A stretch of DNA of 64,000 bases from Paraspadella gotoi (GCA_051294375.1 CM119264.1:25360051-25424050), one strand, 5' to 3'; positions 45,975 through 57,153 are shown, numbered from the stretch's first letter. The notes: generated by a model from the sequence alone, not told the origin. Made by a program: numbers and translations.

Positions 45975-46017
45975 GCGATTTAAAAGACAGCCACGTTAGC
46001 ACCTGAGTCTGAGCCAT
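45975..46017 (-). CDS. same gene, exon 1 (start)
   Basis: ATG in a strong context (GCAAATGGC), 14 codons (MAQTQVLTWLSFKS) plus one base, then donor CGC-GTAAGT. Phase 1 agrees exactly with exon 2. The four exons sum to 2,526 nt, 842 codons including the stop. The start was chosen because all three junction phases agree and the Kozak context is good. Confidence 0.75.
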
Positions 46018-46092
46018 TTGCAATCAACTCATCAATCACGACGTCAAATAACTCAAATAAACATATCTTAACAAATACAGTAGTATTTTCTT

Positions 46093-46525
46093 ATGAAATT
46101 GGTACAACCAATGTATATATTATTCATTTATTAGATAAACGAGCTATTTTGTTCCTGATTTTGGTAGGTGAAGGACCCCTTCCTCTTTTAATAAAATAGC
46201 CATCACATGTGACCGCCTTTCTCAGAATGCGGTTTAATAACGCCCAGAAAAATACTTAAGGGAGTGGTCTTTTCATTACAATTGCAAACAATTCTTCGTA
46301 AACATTATACCCTTCATTGATAGGGAAGCCATAGTGGGAGTGAATAAACGAGGACTGTAGAGAGAGTCTTGAATTAAAGCTTGCATGGGACCTGCTATGT
46401 CTTATTTGTAAGTGATGGGGGGCCTTAAACAACATATACAGCCTTGTACCAAAATTTTCAGGGGCAAAGATGGCTTATTTATTAAATGAATGGATAATTT
46501 GTATATTGGTTGTACAATTTCATGG
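46093..46525. mobile_element. MITE-like element with long terminal inverted repeats
   Basis: Left end ATGAAATTGGTACAACCAAT and right end ATTGGTTGTACAATTTCAT are inverted copies. The inversion continues inward for about 55 bp (ATTATTCATTTATTAGATAA against TTATTTATTAAATGAATGGAT). The element is about 430 bp with no coding capacity. Partial copies occur at 30,480-30,720 (with 21,580-21,830) and 41,750-41,815. No clear target-site duplication was seen. Family not identified. Confidence 0.6.
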
Positions 46526-46967
46526 CTCTTCCCTAACAATTAAGTAAAAAATAACTCGTCGGGAATATAGATAACTGTTAAAAAGTTAAAAGGGGGGTGG
46601 AAAATTTGAAACTTACCACATTGCAATACGTACAATGAAAGCAGGATTTTTAAAAAAAAAATTAAAACTGACCTTTTTTATTTTCTAAAAATGGGTAACT
46701 TTACTATTCGACAATCCGCAAACCAACCTTAGCTACACCGATCGGTGGTTTGTTAAATCCATTGTGAATTTTGTTTTCCTCCCTAGCGTTATCTCAGTTT
46801 GCGTAATAATACATACTTTGTTGAAACAAAGATATTTTTGCATATTTTGTATTATTTGTTCAATTAATTGTTTAAAATTTATTTATTATTATTTAATATT
46901 ATATTTTTAAACGGTTAACAATTTGTTTAAGGGTATTAAGATTAGGGGTAGTTAGGGTTTAAGAGTA
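46526..46967. other. AT-rich spacer, nothing recognised
   Basis: No coding signal. It leads into the first copy of the membrane-protein segment. Confidence 0.5.
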
Positions 46968-47335
46968 ATTAGGGGAGTTTTTAAATGAAAGTTTGTTATA
47001 AAATTTTTTATACCTTTACCAGTGTGTCTTTTTTTTAAATTTTGCATAACGCATTTTCTATTACGTCGCTCATAAGAAGGGAAGAAAAACAAATAACCGA
47101 CCGCAAAATCCCGGTCGGCGAATGTAAAAATAAGCCCAAAAAATGTTTCAAGAGCCATCTCCCTATCCCGTGACCAGAACGCATGTATGTATTTAAATAC
47201 ATTCAATCTGATTGTTTTATCAGTTAGAAAAGTCATGCGACATTTTAATTGTAATTATTTTTCAATTTATAAACGACTTTTTACTACGGTCTTTTTTTTT
47301 TTTTTTTTTTGTACGTCGTCGTTCCTTTCGGATAC

Positions 47336-47537
47336 CGTGGGCGAGAGTGTGGAAGACTGTGGTCTCGACCACAAAGCTCTCGCCGAGGAAGATGCGACAG
47401 GACGACTCTTCGAGAAGGTTGAGTCCCGCGCGCGCGAAGACCAGATCGATGAGCGATCGGTTGACGGGCGACGGGACGAAGGCGCGACGACAGCGAGACT
47501 CGTAGAAGAAGTGGAGAGTCATCAGGATGGAGAGGGA
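47336..47537 (-). CDS. putative exon of the membrane-protein gene (copy 1, better frame)
   Basis: Reads SLSILMTLHFFYESRCRRAF, then NRSLIDLVFARAGLNLLEES and SCRIFLGESFVVETTVFHT, ending at a possible donor (CCACG-GTATCC). Third positions are C-rich. It lies downstream of exons at 48,474-49,378, but its phase does not match exon 48,474, so an exon is missing or a base is wrong. The copy at 49,849-50,057 is frameshifted after NRSLIDLVF. Not hydrophobic enough for a membrane span. Confidence 0.5.
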
Positions 47538-47939
47538 CTTTTGGGGGGGTAGAAGGGGGGGGGGGGCGGAAGAGACGAAGGGTCGGAAGGAGGTGAATGG
47601 CGGGTATAGAAAGAAACGGGTGAGGAAGTGGAGGAAAAAAAAAAAGAAGGAAATGGGGGAAATCGGGGGAGAGAAGAGAATCGAGAAAAGAAGAAAGATT
47701 AAAGAGTCGATGTCACAAACAAAGGAGAAAATCTTGTGTTGGCGAATGTTTTGATCAGATACGGATGTCAAATGAGATCGTCTACGCCTGGTTCCCACTA
47801 AGACCATACTCTTGCCGTCCGAAGCCTTGCGTTCTGATTCGATTCTTCGTACGCACAACAATTGCATCCCTTTTTTTTTTGGGGTTGATCGGAGTCGCGA
47901 GTGTCGGGAAGAATCTTTCGTGGATTCGTTCATCGGTTT

Positions 47940-48110
47940 TATTCATTCGTTCTTTAATTATTCATTTGATCATTCATTAAATATTCATTATTCATTCATT
48001 ATTCATTATTCGTTCATTATTTATTTGATCATTCGTTAATTATTCATTATTCATTGATCGTTCATTTGATAGTCAAATTTAGTCATTGATCATTTATTAT
48101 TCGTTTCCTC
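47940..48110. repeat. degenerate ATTC-rich repeat
   Basis: Irregular repeats of TTCATTATTCATT type, with a copy at 50,430-50,590. Confidence 0.8.
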
Positions 48111-48162
48111 ATACAGCTTTCATGAATCATTAATATTATATTAAGTATATTATATTTAGTAT

Positions 48163-48199
48163 TCAGGTCAGGTCAGGTCAGGTCAGATCAGGTCAGGTG
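48163..48199. repeat. (AGGTC)n short tandem repeat
   Basis: About seven copies of a 5-bp unit, with one variant. The copy at 50,645-50,690 has an interruption instead. Confidence 0.85.
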
Positions 48200-48473
48200 T
48201 TGGGTTTAGTATTCAGGTCATTGATTCATGATTCACAGCTGATTCCAGGATGCTCACAGTCGATGAACGGCCGCCCGCGATCTATCCGTTCTCTGGTTGT
48301 TCCGAGACATTCTGCCATGCTATGACGTTCCGTGTCACTCCTTTGATCATTATCCGTTCTCATCACCACGCAGGATTCGCCCCCTAACACTGCTTCATCG
48401 CCCCCTACCACTAGATATTGTGCCGCGAATAATCGAAACCCCTTAATGTTTTTACAAAAGCGAGCTTTCATAC

Positions 48474-48553
48474 CTTTATAAACAAACCGAAATGGTTTTG
48501 CATCTTAAATTCGTCTTTCAATCGGCAAGGAATAACGTTTTTTTCCACTTCGA
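48474..48553 (-). pseudogene. noisy copy of exon 50,954-51,031
   Basis: Extra bases (GACGAATTTAAG, TTTATAAAG) shift the frame relative to copy 2. Confidence 0.6.
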
Positions 48554-48633
48554 CTAAACTGGGGGGAAAAAAAGGAAAGGCAGTTTTAGGAACTTATTTC
48601 GCTCATGAAAAATAAATCGCCAAACATACTTAC

Positions 48634-48708
48634 CCGCATAAAAAATTTGGGACGAAAAGGCTCAACGTGAGACCCAATGTGAACCGAGAAATTTCGAAAT
48701 AATAGCAC
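48634..48708 (-). pseudogene. noisy copy of exon 51,111-51,183
   Basis: 75 nt rather than 73. Two extra bases destroy the hydrophobic frame that copy 2 shows. Confidence 0.6.
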
Positions 48709-48815
48709 CTGGAAAAAGGTCTGCCGTATTATAAACTTGGCGTTTTTTTAAATGTCCTTATTATCGAATAAATTACAAAAAAATATATTATATATTAAGA
48801 AAAGTTTAAAATTAC

Positions 48816-48919
48816 CTCGAAGGCGGGGAAACGAATCGCGACGGCGGAGAGCAAAAAACCGGTAAACAACAAATCCATACAAAAAACAGTAAAAAACAGG
48901 AATGTGAAAGACTGAAGGC
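48816..48919 (-). CDS. membrane-protein exon 3 (copy 1, correct frame)
   Basis: From acceptor TTTTCGACAG to donor GAG-GTAATT. With the G left by the previous exon it reads GLQSFTFLFFTVFCMDLLFT, then GFLLSAVAIRFPAFE, a membrane span. Length 104 nt puts it in phase with both neighbours. The copy at 51,290-51,394 has one extra base. Confidence 0.6.
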
Positions 48920-48993
48920 CTGTCGAAAAAATGACACCTTTTTTGGGTCAAAATACTTCACGGAATGAAATTACAAACCCAACTGCTGCTTAC

Positions 48994-49133
48994 CTCGTAA
49001 ACATTGCCACATATCACTGGTGAGATCTTTTGACAAAAGCAATACAGCGACGAGTAAGGATATGACATGACAGCTTCGGATGAGCAAATCAACAGGTAAG
49101 CATTGATTAGGAAGATAGGGCACCATGCGAAAC
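48994..49133 (-). pseudogene. noisy copy of exon 51,468-51,611
   Basis: 140 nt rather than 144. Frame shifts inside the membrane spans. Confidence 0.6.
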
Positions 49134-49237
49134 CTCAAATGGGCAACGACTTTTTTAATTAGACGATTGATTCGAAGAACCAAGAATGATGTTATTTTGG
49201 AATTAAATAATCGCTTTTTAGATTGTGTAGATTTTAC

Positions 49238-49378
49238 CTCGGTGAAAATCTGACAAACGCCAATAAGACCGTTTCCGTCACGTGAATTCCAAGAATGACA
49301 ACGAGGATCGACGGCGCCGCTTCTTCGAAGTTCCACATAAAATTCATGGTGCCGATTTGTTCGACGACGACAGCGATA
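49238..49378 (-). CDS. membrane-protein exon 1 (copy 1, nearly clean)
   Basis: From acceptor TTTTCTCCAG to donor CGAG-GTAAAA. It reads IAVVVEQIGTMNFMWNFEEA, then APSILVVILGIHVTETVLLA and FVRF, one membrane span preceded by a short extramembrane loop. One extra T near the 3' end compared with 51,714-51,851 would put it out of phase with the next exon. Confidence 0.55.
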
Positions 49379-49512
49379 CTGGAGAAAAAAAAAAGAGTGA
49401 GAGATGAGGGGAGTTTTTAAAATGAAATTTGTTATAAAAGTTTTTATACCTTTACCAGTGTCTTTTTAATTGAAACGCATTTTCTGTACTAGCTGATAAT
49501 AGTTAGCAGAAC

Positions 49513-49692
49513 TCATTCTCTACTTGGATAGCGTACCGTCCGGTAGCGCGCCTCATGAGGCACCGGGCTAGACGACTTGGGTACCACCAACATCACAATA
49601 AGCAAAATAACCGACCGCAAAATCCAGGTCGGCGAATGTATAAAAATAAGCCCCAAAAAATGCTTTAAGACCATCTCCCTATACCCGTGACC
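49513..49692 (-). CDS. putative C-terminal exon of the membrane-protein gene
   Basis: Exactly 60 codons from acceptor TGCGTTTCTAG to a TGA. It reads GHGYREMVLKHFLGLIFIHS, PTWILRSVILLIVMLVVP, then a polar tail (KSSSPVPHEARYRTVRYPSRE). The middle is a strong membrane span. Only this copy is complete; in copy 1 the sequence diverges after the membrane span. Order on the strand makes it the last exon of the gene. Its phase with the preceding exon is unproven. Confidence 0.45.
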   Translation of the reverse strand, partial: GHGYREMVLKHFLGLIFIHSPTWILRSVILLIVMLVVPKSSSPVPHEARYRTVRYPSRE

Positions 49693-49848
49693 CTAGAAAC
49701 GCATGTATGTATTTAAATACATTCAATCTGATTGTTTTATCAGTTAGAAAAAGTCATCGACATTTTATTTATATTATTTTCAGATTTAATAACCGACTTT
49801 TTACTACGCGTCTTTTTTTTTTTTTTGTAGTCGTCGTTCCTTTCGGAT

Positions 49849-50057
49849 ACCGTGGGCGAGGATGTGGAAGACTGTGGTCTCGACCACAAAAGCTCTCGCG
49901 AAGGAAGATGCGACAAGGACGACCTTCCGAGAGGTTGAGTCCCGCGCGCGCGAAGACCAGATCGATCAGCGATCGGTTGACGGGCGACGGACGAAGGCGC
50001 GACGACAGCGAGACTCGTAGAAGAAGTGGAGAGTCATCAGGATGGAGAGGGACTTTT
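49849..50057 (-). pseudogene. noisy copy of exon 47,336-47,537
   Basis: Frame breaks at RCRRAFVRR and again after ARAGLNL. Confidence 0.55.
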
Positions 50058-50953
50058 GGGGGGGGGTAGAAGGGGGGGGGGGGCGGAAGAGACGAAGGGT
50101 CGGAAGGAGTGAATGGCGGGTATAAGAAGAAAGGGTGGAGGAAGTGGAGAAAAAAAAAAAAGAAGGAAATGGGGAAATCGGGGGAGAGAAGAGAATCGAG
50201 AAAAGAAGAAAGATAAAAGTCGATGTCACAAACAAAGAGAAAAATCTGTGTTGGCGAATGGTTTGATCAGATAAGCAAATGAGATCGTGTTGTCAAATGC
50301 CATTCTTGCTCCGAACCTCGTTCGATTCACTTCGTTAGACACAATTGATCCCTTTTTTTTTTGGGGTTGATCGGGAGTCGCGAGTGTCGGGAAAGAATCT
50401 TTCGTGGATTCGTTCATCGGTTTATTCATTCGTTCTTTAATTATTCATTTGATCATTCATTAAATATTCATTATTCATTAATTATTCATTATTCGTTCAT
50501 TATTTATTTGATCATTCGTTAATTATTCATTTTCATTGATCGTTCATTGATAGTCAAATTTAGTCATTGATCATTTATTATTCGTTTCCTCATACAGCTT
50601 TCATGAATCATTAATATTATATTAAGTATATTATATTTAGTATTCAGGTCAGGTCAGGTCAGGTCAGGTAGTCAGGTCAGGTGTTGGGTTTAGTATTCAG
50701 GTCATTGATTCTGATTCACAGCTGATTCAGGATGCTCACAGTCGATGAACGGCCGCCCGCGATCTATCCGTTCTCTGTTGTTCCGAGACATTCTGCCATG
50801 CTATGACGTTCCGGTCACTCTTTGATCATTATCCGTTCTCATCACCACGCAGGATTCGCCCCCTAACACTGCTTCATCGCCCCCTACACTAGATATTGTG
50901 CCGCGAATTAATCGAAACCCCTTAATGTTTTTTACAAAAGCGAGCTTTCATAC

Positions 50954-51031
50954 CTTTATAACAAACCGAAATGGTTTTGCATCTTAAATCGTCTTTCAAT
51001 CGGCAAGGAATAACGTTTTTTTCCACTTCGA
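50954..51031 (-). CDS. membrane-protein exon 5
   Basis: 78 nt. The G from exon 4 plus TC gives Val, then EVEKNVIPCRLKDDLRCKTI and SVCYK plus one base, to donor AAAG-GTATGA. The acceptor is CAGTTTAG, not the earlier CAG, because only this choice keeps the frame. Polar loop with three Cys. Phase agrees with exon 4. Confidence 0.6.
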
Positions 51032-51110
51032 CTAAACTGGGGGAAAAAAAGGAAAGGCAGTTTTAGGAACTTATTTCGCTCATGAAAAATAAATCGCCAA
51101 ACATACTTAC

Positions 51111-51183
51111 CCGCATAAAAAATTGGGACGAAAAGGCTCAACGTGAGACCCAATGTGAACCGAGAAATTTCGAAATATAGCAC
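51111..51183 (-). CDS. membrane-protein exon 4
   Basis: 73 nt from acceptor TTTTTCCAG to donor GCGG-GTAAGT. It reads VLYFEISRFTLGLTLSLFVP, then IFYA, a membrane span. Phase 0 entry matches exon 3 of copy 1, and phase 1 exit matches exon 5. Confidence 0.65.
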
Positions 51184-51289
51184 CTGGAAAAAGGTCTGCC
51201 GTATTATAAACTTGGCGTTTTTTAAAATGTCTTATTATCGAATATTGCAAAAAATATATATTATATATTAAAGAAACGTTTAAAATTAC

Positions 51290-51394
51290 CTCGAAGGCGG
51301 GGAAACGAATCGGCGACGGCGGAGAGCAAAAAACCGGTAAACAACAAATCCATACAAAAAACAGTAAAAAACAGGAATGTGAAAGACTGAAGGC
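51290..51394 (-). pseudogene. copy of exon 48,816-48,919 with one extra base
   Basis: 105 nt. The extra C (GTCGCCGATTCG) shifts the frame at the 3' end only. Confidence 0.55.
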
Positions 51395-51467
51395 CTGTCG
51401 AAAAATGACACCTTTTTTGGGTCAAAAACTTTCACGGAATGAAATTACAAACCCAACTACTGCTTAC

Positions 51468-51611
51468 CTCGTAAACATTGCCACATATCACTGGTGAGAT
51501 CTTTTGACAAAAGCAAATTTACAGCGACGAGTAAGGATATGAACATGACAGCTTCGGATGAGCAAATCAACAGGTAAGCAATTGATAGGAAGATAGGGCA
51601 CCATGCGAAAC
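51468..51611 (-). CDS. membrane-protein exon 2
   Basis: 144 nt from an acceptor AG at 51,612-51,613 to donor CGAG-GTAAGC, phase 1 on both sides. It reads FAWCPIFLSIAYLLICSSEA, VMFISLLVAVNLLLSKDL, then TSDMWQCLR. Two closely spaced hydrophobic segments form one long or two short membrane spans. I do not recognise the family; a seven-span receptor or a transporter are both possible. Confidence 0.62.
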
Positions 51612-51713
51612 CTCAAATGGGCAACGACTTTTTTAATTAGACGATTGATTAGAAGAACCAAGAATATGTTATTTTGAAATTAAATAATCGCTTTTTAGAT
51701 GTGTAGATTTTAC

Positions 51714-51851
51714 CTCGGTGAAATCTGACAAACGCCAATAAGACCGTTTCCGTCACGTGATTCCAAGAATGACAACGAGGATCGACGGCGCCGCTTCTTC
51801 GAAGTTCCACATAAAATTCATGGGCCGATTTGTTCGACGACGACAGCGATA
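51714..51851 (-). CDS. membrane-protein exon 1, copy 2
   Basis: Same exon as 49,238-49,378. Here the 3' end reads TVLLAFVRFHR and leaves phase 1, which fits exon 2, but a missing base near ATCGGCCCATG breaks the N-terminal part. Combining the two copies gives one continuous frame through five exons. Confidence 0.6.
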
Positions 51852-52027
51852 CTGGAGAACAACAACAATGATGCCGTGAGCGATACAGGAAAAAAAAGAG
51901 AAGGCGCGTATAATTATGGCAAGAATTTTTTAATAAAAAAATTAAGTACATTTTTTTTTTTAAAGTTGAAAATCTAAGCATCGTCCCTTTTTCCTGCGTC
52001 CACCGCTTTCTTTCTCTTTGTTTCTCT

Positions 52028-52029
<2 letters not shown>

Positions 52030-52074
<45 letters not shown>

Positions 52075-52125
52075 CTCTCTCCTCTCNNNNNNNNNNNNNN
52101 NNNNNNNNNNNTCTCTCTGCGATTC
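52030..52125. repeat. (CT)n microsatellite containing a 25-N gap
   Basis: CT tract interrupted by N at 52,087-52,111. The gap is probably where the repeat could not be assembled. Confidence 0.9.
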
Positions 52126-52131
52126 CCATAT

Positions 52132-52200
52132 TTAGATGTTTTCGCTGTTGGCGACGTTGACTAATGACGTCGGATCTCCGTTTAAATATTTAAGCGACAT
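52132..52200 (-). CDS. possible start exon of the membrane-protein gene
   Basis: An ATG opens MSLKYLNGDPTSLVNVANSE with coding-like composition, just upstream of the 25-N gap and the (CT)n tract that precede membrane-protein exon 1. It reaches TAA after 22 codons, but the sequence next to the gap may be faulty. Weak. Confidence 0.28.
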   Translation of the reverse strand: MSLKYLNGDPTSLVNVANSENI

Positions 52201-52731
52201 ACTTTAGTATCTTTTAATATTCTAAACTACTTTAGTAGCATTTAATATTCTAAAATATATTTTGAGCCTCTTTTTTCGCTTCTCAAACAAATACTTTCAC
52301 ATTCACAGTCCAGGTCTTGTTCTACCTTTTTAATTTATTTTTGTTTAGAACGCGTCACTTATTGCCAATGAATTCCCTCAACACCCCCCCCCTTCCCCGC
52401 CATTTTGTTTACCTGCCGGACTTGACTCGAAATTGAATTCGAATCCTCGAACCCAAAACAAATCGCGATCTCCTTATTTGGAATCCGCCCTCATTTTTCT
52501 GCTTAACCGACGACGCGGACGACGACGATGAGGACGACGAGAAAAAAAAACTCACGCCGACGACGACGATGAAGACGACGCCGACGATAAGGAAGTCGCC
52601 TCTAGAAAATAACCCCCCCGACGATGCCCCTGGGCGGAAGGTTTGCCGCAGGGAACTGACCGCAACTTTTTGTTTTGCCGCAACCGCTTTGCTTCTTTTT
52701 TTTTTCGCTCGTCGATGGACTTTCGACGGTT

Positions 52732-52921
52732 TCAAGCCTTTCGGCGCGGGTTGCGTAACGTTGGAAGCGCGCGACGCGTCTCGCGCATCGCCGTTTTTCG
52801 TTCGTCGTCGTCGACGCTGTATCTGAGGTAGTCGTCGTCGTGGTCGTCGTCGTGGTCGTCGTCGTAACGACTGCCGTGCCAGACGCAGGGAAGTCGGTGA
52901 GAGTGGAAATCGCGTCTGTTG

Positions 52922-52922
<1 letters not shown>
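52732..52922 (-). CDS. putative terminal exon, Asp/His-rich
   Basis: Directly after a 115-bp (CT)n tract and acceptor CCCGCGCAG the frame gives two bases plus 63 codons to TGA. It reads NRRDFHSHRLPCVWHGS, YDDDHDDDHDDDYLRYSV, then DERKTAMRETRRALPTLR. Third positions are C-rich in this frame only, although two other frames are open for longer. The DDDH repeat could bind metal or be a by-product of a (GAC)n repeat. No upstream exon found within about 3 kb. Confidence 0.38.
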
Positions 52923-53499
<577 letters not shown>

Positions 53500-53500
<1 letters not shown>

Positions 53501-54510
53501 CATCTTTTTTTTCAATTTGGAACATTTTTACTACTCGAATCATTTTTTCAACTTACATCATTTTTTAACTTGCATCATTTTTTTAACTTGCGTCATTTTT
53601 TACAACTTACATCATTTTTTAACTTCCATAATTTTTTAACTTAAATACTTTTTTTTCAAATTTCATCATTTTTTCACTTTAATTAATTAATTATTCAACT
53701 AATTAATTAAAACGTTTATGAGTAAACATAAATAATGAAATTCAAGTCAACTTGACTTTAGTTTTTTCCATGAAAACTCATTTACACTCGCACGATCATC
53801 CAATTAAGATTAATTTGAGTAAAAAGGGGGTTAAAATTAGTAAAAATATTTTAGTAAATGTGACTTATGTTTTTTTCAATTTTAACTCATTTCCATTCCA
53901 ATGATTCCATCAAAACTTAATTTCCAGCTTAATCACACACTTTCCTAACCTGATACAAAATTTCGAGTCAATTGCCTCATCCACTCATGAGTAATTGGCG
54001 TTCAAATAGTGAAATAGATTTTGTAATTTTTTCCATTTTATCTTATTTCCACTCGCACGATTCCAGAGAAACTTCATATCCAGCTCAATCACACACTTCC
54101 CTACGCCACACACATAATTTCATTCCAATTCATCCATTCATCACGATTAATAGGAATTTTTGGCCTCATGGGGACGGACAGACAGACGGACGGAAAGACG
54201 GACGGACAGACAGACAGAAATCATTTTTTTTGCTTAATTTATCATAATTTGGTGTTGAAATTCGAGTTGAAAAAATTATGTAAAAAAAATCAAATTATGC
54301 AAATTGAAAAAATGATGCAAGTTTAAAAAATGATGCGAGTTAAAAAATTGAGGCGAATTAAAAAATTGATGCAAGTGGAAAAAATGATGCTAGTTAAAAA
54401 AACGATGCCAGTTGAAAAAATTATGTAAGTTGAAAAAATAATGCAAGCGGAAAAAATAATGCAAGTGAAAAAATGATGCACGTTGAAAAAATAATAATAC
54501 TTTAATAGTT
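53500..54510. mobile_element. foldback-like inverted repeat with subrepeat arms
   Basis: The left arm (about 53,505-53,690) is a tandem array of a 16-18 bp unit resembling AACTTGCATCATTTTTT. The right arm (about 54,255-54,505) is an array of its reverse complement, AAAAAATGATGCAAGTT. The 560-bp interior holds three imperfect repeats of about 110-150 bp (from 53,757, 53,861 and 54,010; shared CACTCGCACGAT and AATCACACACTT) and a GACG/GACA microsatellite at 54,170-54,220. No coding capacity. The layout resembles foldback transposons, but no target-site duplication was established. Confidence 0.6.
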
Positions 54511-55786
54511 AAAAAAATTTTTTGTTTGTACCCTAGTAATAGTTCAGTTTAATCCCTTACAAGCGATTTACATATATTAGCGCAGCCGCTGCTTTGGTGT
54601 GGTTTGTTATGATCATTGATCAGTTAGGATCAGAAATTGAAGGAATTATCGTGATTTATCATCTCATTAGCTGATTATCGCCTAATTATTGTAGGCAGAT
54701 TGTTTTCTCAAACGTGATTTTACCAAATTAACAAATTTTGAAAGATATAAACTGAAAAAATAAGGGAAAACCTCAATAATTACGTATCGGATTGGACTAA
54801 ACTCTTTTACCATTTCTAGCTTAATTAGTTTTTTAAAGTGATAATTTCCAATCAGCATCTGGGTTTCAATTTTTGTTGGGGTTTATATTTTCTGCTGATA
54901 TAAATTTCTTCAAAAACCACTCGGGGTATTTTAATACAGTTAATTGTGATTTCGTCTCATGCCGAGATTTATTAATATGAAATCAATCAGAAATCAGAAT
55001 GTTTTACAAAATATTCTGTCAAACTGATCATGTTTGAATACGAATGTAGCGGATAAATTTTCTCATACCCAATAAAAAATAGGAAATATGAAATATACAT
55101 AAGTCATACATCTTTTTCCTCACCAGCGACAACGAACCAATGAGCGAGGAGGTTATGCGACCACGTGATTCAGTTGAACCAATTGGAGAAGGCTCGTACG
55201 CACGGACGACTCGAAACAACGACTTTAAACGGAGCGAGGGGGAAAAAAGCCAATCGTCGTCGTCGTCGTCGTCATCGTAGTTTTGATGACGAGCCACCTC
55301 CACGACGCACTGGCGCCTGCCATGGGCGTGGCGGCCGTGTATACATCACAGACGTTGGTTCTCAGAAGGAAAAACAAAATGATTTACTATCTTTTTATCT
55401 TCACTCGGGCGAAAAAAATATCAGAAAATGAAGGAATATAGTCAAAGATTTAGGGAGAAAATTAATGTCTTAAAGAGTATATATATATGTGTTAATTATT
55501 ATTAAATTAAAGTTTGTGATCAAAAATCATCAAATATTTTGCGAACATTATCCAATCAACTAGTGAATATTGACCTCTATTTATTTTTTCTTTTTATACT
55601 AATAGCTAGCTAGTTCTGCATAGCGTTCAATCATTCCTTATTTAGGTACAAATTTTACCACGTGAAAAAAAATTCAATAAAGCCCAATATCTTAGAATTC
55701 CCATTCCTTGCAATAGAATCTATCCGTGACGGGGAATGAGAGAAAGTGAGAAAGAAAAAAAAGAAATGAGAAAGAAAGAAAGAAAA

Positions 55787-55850
<64 letters not shown>

Positions 55851-57153
55851 GGAGACAGAAATAGAAGGAAAGTGCGTCTGCCGGTGAAAATTCTTTTGGG
55901 GTTCGCGTCTCAGAGCGTGAATTCTCAAGTTACATCCTAATCTTCACCATTTGTGTCTCGCCTTTTCCGCAGTGATTAATTTCTCGGGTGGTGTCGAGTT
56001 TCTCTTTCAGATGAAGTAATAATGTACTACTATGACAATTATAACAAGAAATGTAACGTTTTAACTTCTATTTCATGAATATTTTTATAACAGTAACAGT
56101 ACTTAGTTACTTCAAAAAAACCAATGCAGGTTGATACTCAAAAATAAGTAATTCTAAATACGTAAACAGAAATATGAATTAGTTACTTACCCTCAAGGAG
56201 ATTTTATAAATAATATAATATATAATATAAATAAAAAGTACAACTTCAATCCGACATTGTTCATTTATGAACCCGAAGTTGAACTAGGGACCGCTGGTAG
56301 CATATCTTTCGTATAAATTGACGGAATCAGAAATAAAAGAGCAATCAATATATTTTTTTTCCGTTAAAATATAAAGATGCATTTTTAGGTATATATATCA
56401 TTAGAAAAACTTCAAGGTACAATTCTTTTCATTACTTCAATGTTGGGTAAAAGTTTTTTGCCAAACAGAATTCATAGAAAATGCGTTAACAATTCCACAG
56501 CTTTATTTCAATATCAAACTCATAAATTGTATTGTTAAAAAATACTGGAAAAAACAAATAAATATTCGACAAGTCTGTAAATTTATGTGGTAAACTTAAA
56601 TCCGTAGCTAAGATATTCTCTCGCTTTATGAGCAGATGAAAATATCATAGGGGTTTCAAAAGGTCATAAGTAGATACTATTTAACGGAGTATAATTTGAA
56701 CAAACAGTTCGATAAAAAGAAAACATCAATTCAAAACGATCACTGAGAATGCATGTAGATCCTAAAAAATACTGGTAGTTTAACAATCACTATAACATAT
56801 TAAAAGCCTCAGGTAGATTGCAACGTTGAAACAACTGATGACAGGATTTTCGACAGCCATATGGCGCTAACCGAGAAAAAGAAAGTAACAAACAATAAAG
56901 TCACCGTGCTTAACTCCAAAAGTTGAAAGTTGAGTTTATGTGCAGACGACATCAAAATGTACAAAATCGCAGAAATCAGAACTTTTGAGTCGTTTATTAG
57001 CAATAGTCGACATCAAATGGCGTTGTGTCACTGTTTCGTCAAGTACATCACACCAATGTAAGATGACTAGGGTTCTCCGATCCAGGTAAACGATTTCATC
57101 ACTGTTTTTTTTTTCTCAATGAGTCCTTGTTCGTCCTTTGTTCTTTCTTTGTC
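54511..57153. other. no confident gene
   Basis: AT-rich. A short GC-rich island at 55,140-55,360 contains a (CGT)n run and open frames on both strands without splice support. A (GA)n tract lies at 55,793-55,842. There is a short A/T palindromic run near 56,215. Confidence 0.5.
55793..55842. repeat. (GA)n microsatellite
   Basis: Pure GA tract. Confidence 0.95.

Larger units (their letters stand above)
46968..49395. repeat. membrane-protein segment, tandem copy 1
   Basis: Direct duplicate of 49,408-51,900. It begins GGGGAGTTTTTAAA and is collinear to the end. Differences are almost all one-base indels, plus a stretch at 49,500-49,600 present only in copy 2. No N gap lies at the junction. Confidence 0.85.
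49408..51900. repeat. membrane-protein segment, tandem copy 2
   Basis: Direct duplicate of 46,968-49,395 and generally the more accurate copy. It contains unique sequence at about 49,497-49,610 coding the end of a putative exon. Confidence 0.85.

Noticed and set aside
46920-46985. TTAGGG-like stretch suggesting interstitial telomere
   Set aside because: Units are degenerate and irregularly spaced (TTAGGGG, TTAGGGT, AATTAGGGG); no array.
48226-48471. 81-residue minus-strand frame (GGDEAVLGGESCVV) in the membrane-protein intron
   Set aside because: Frame is broken in the otherwise more accurate second copy at 50,700-50,900; no splice sites.
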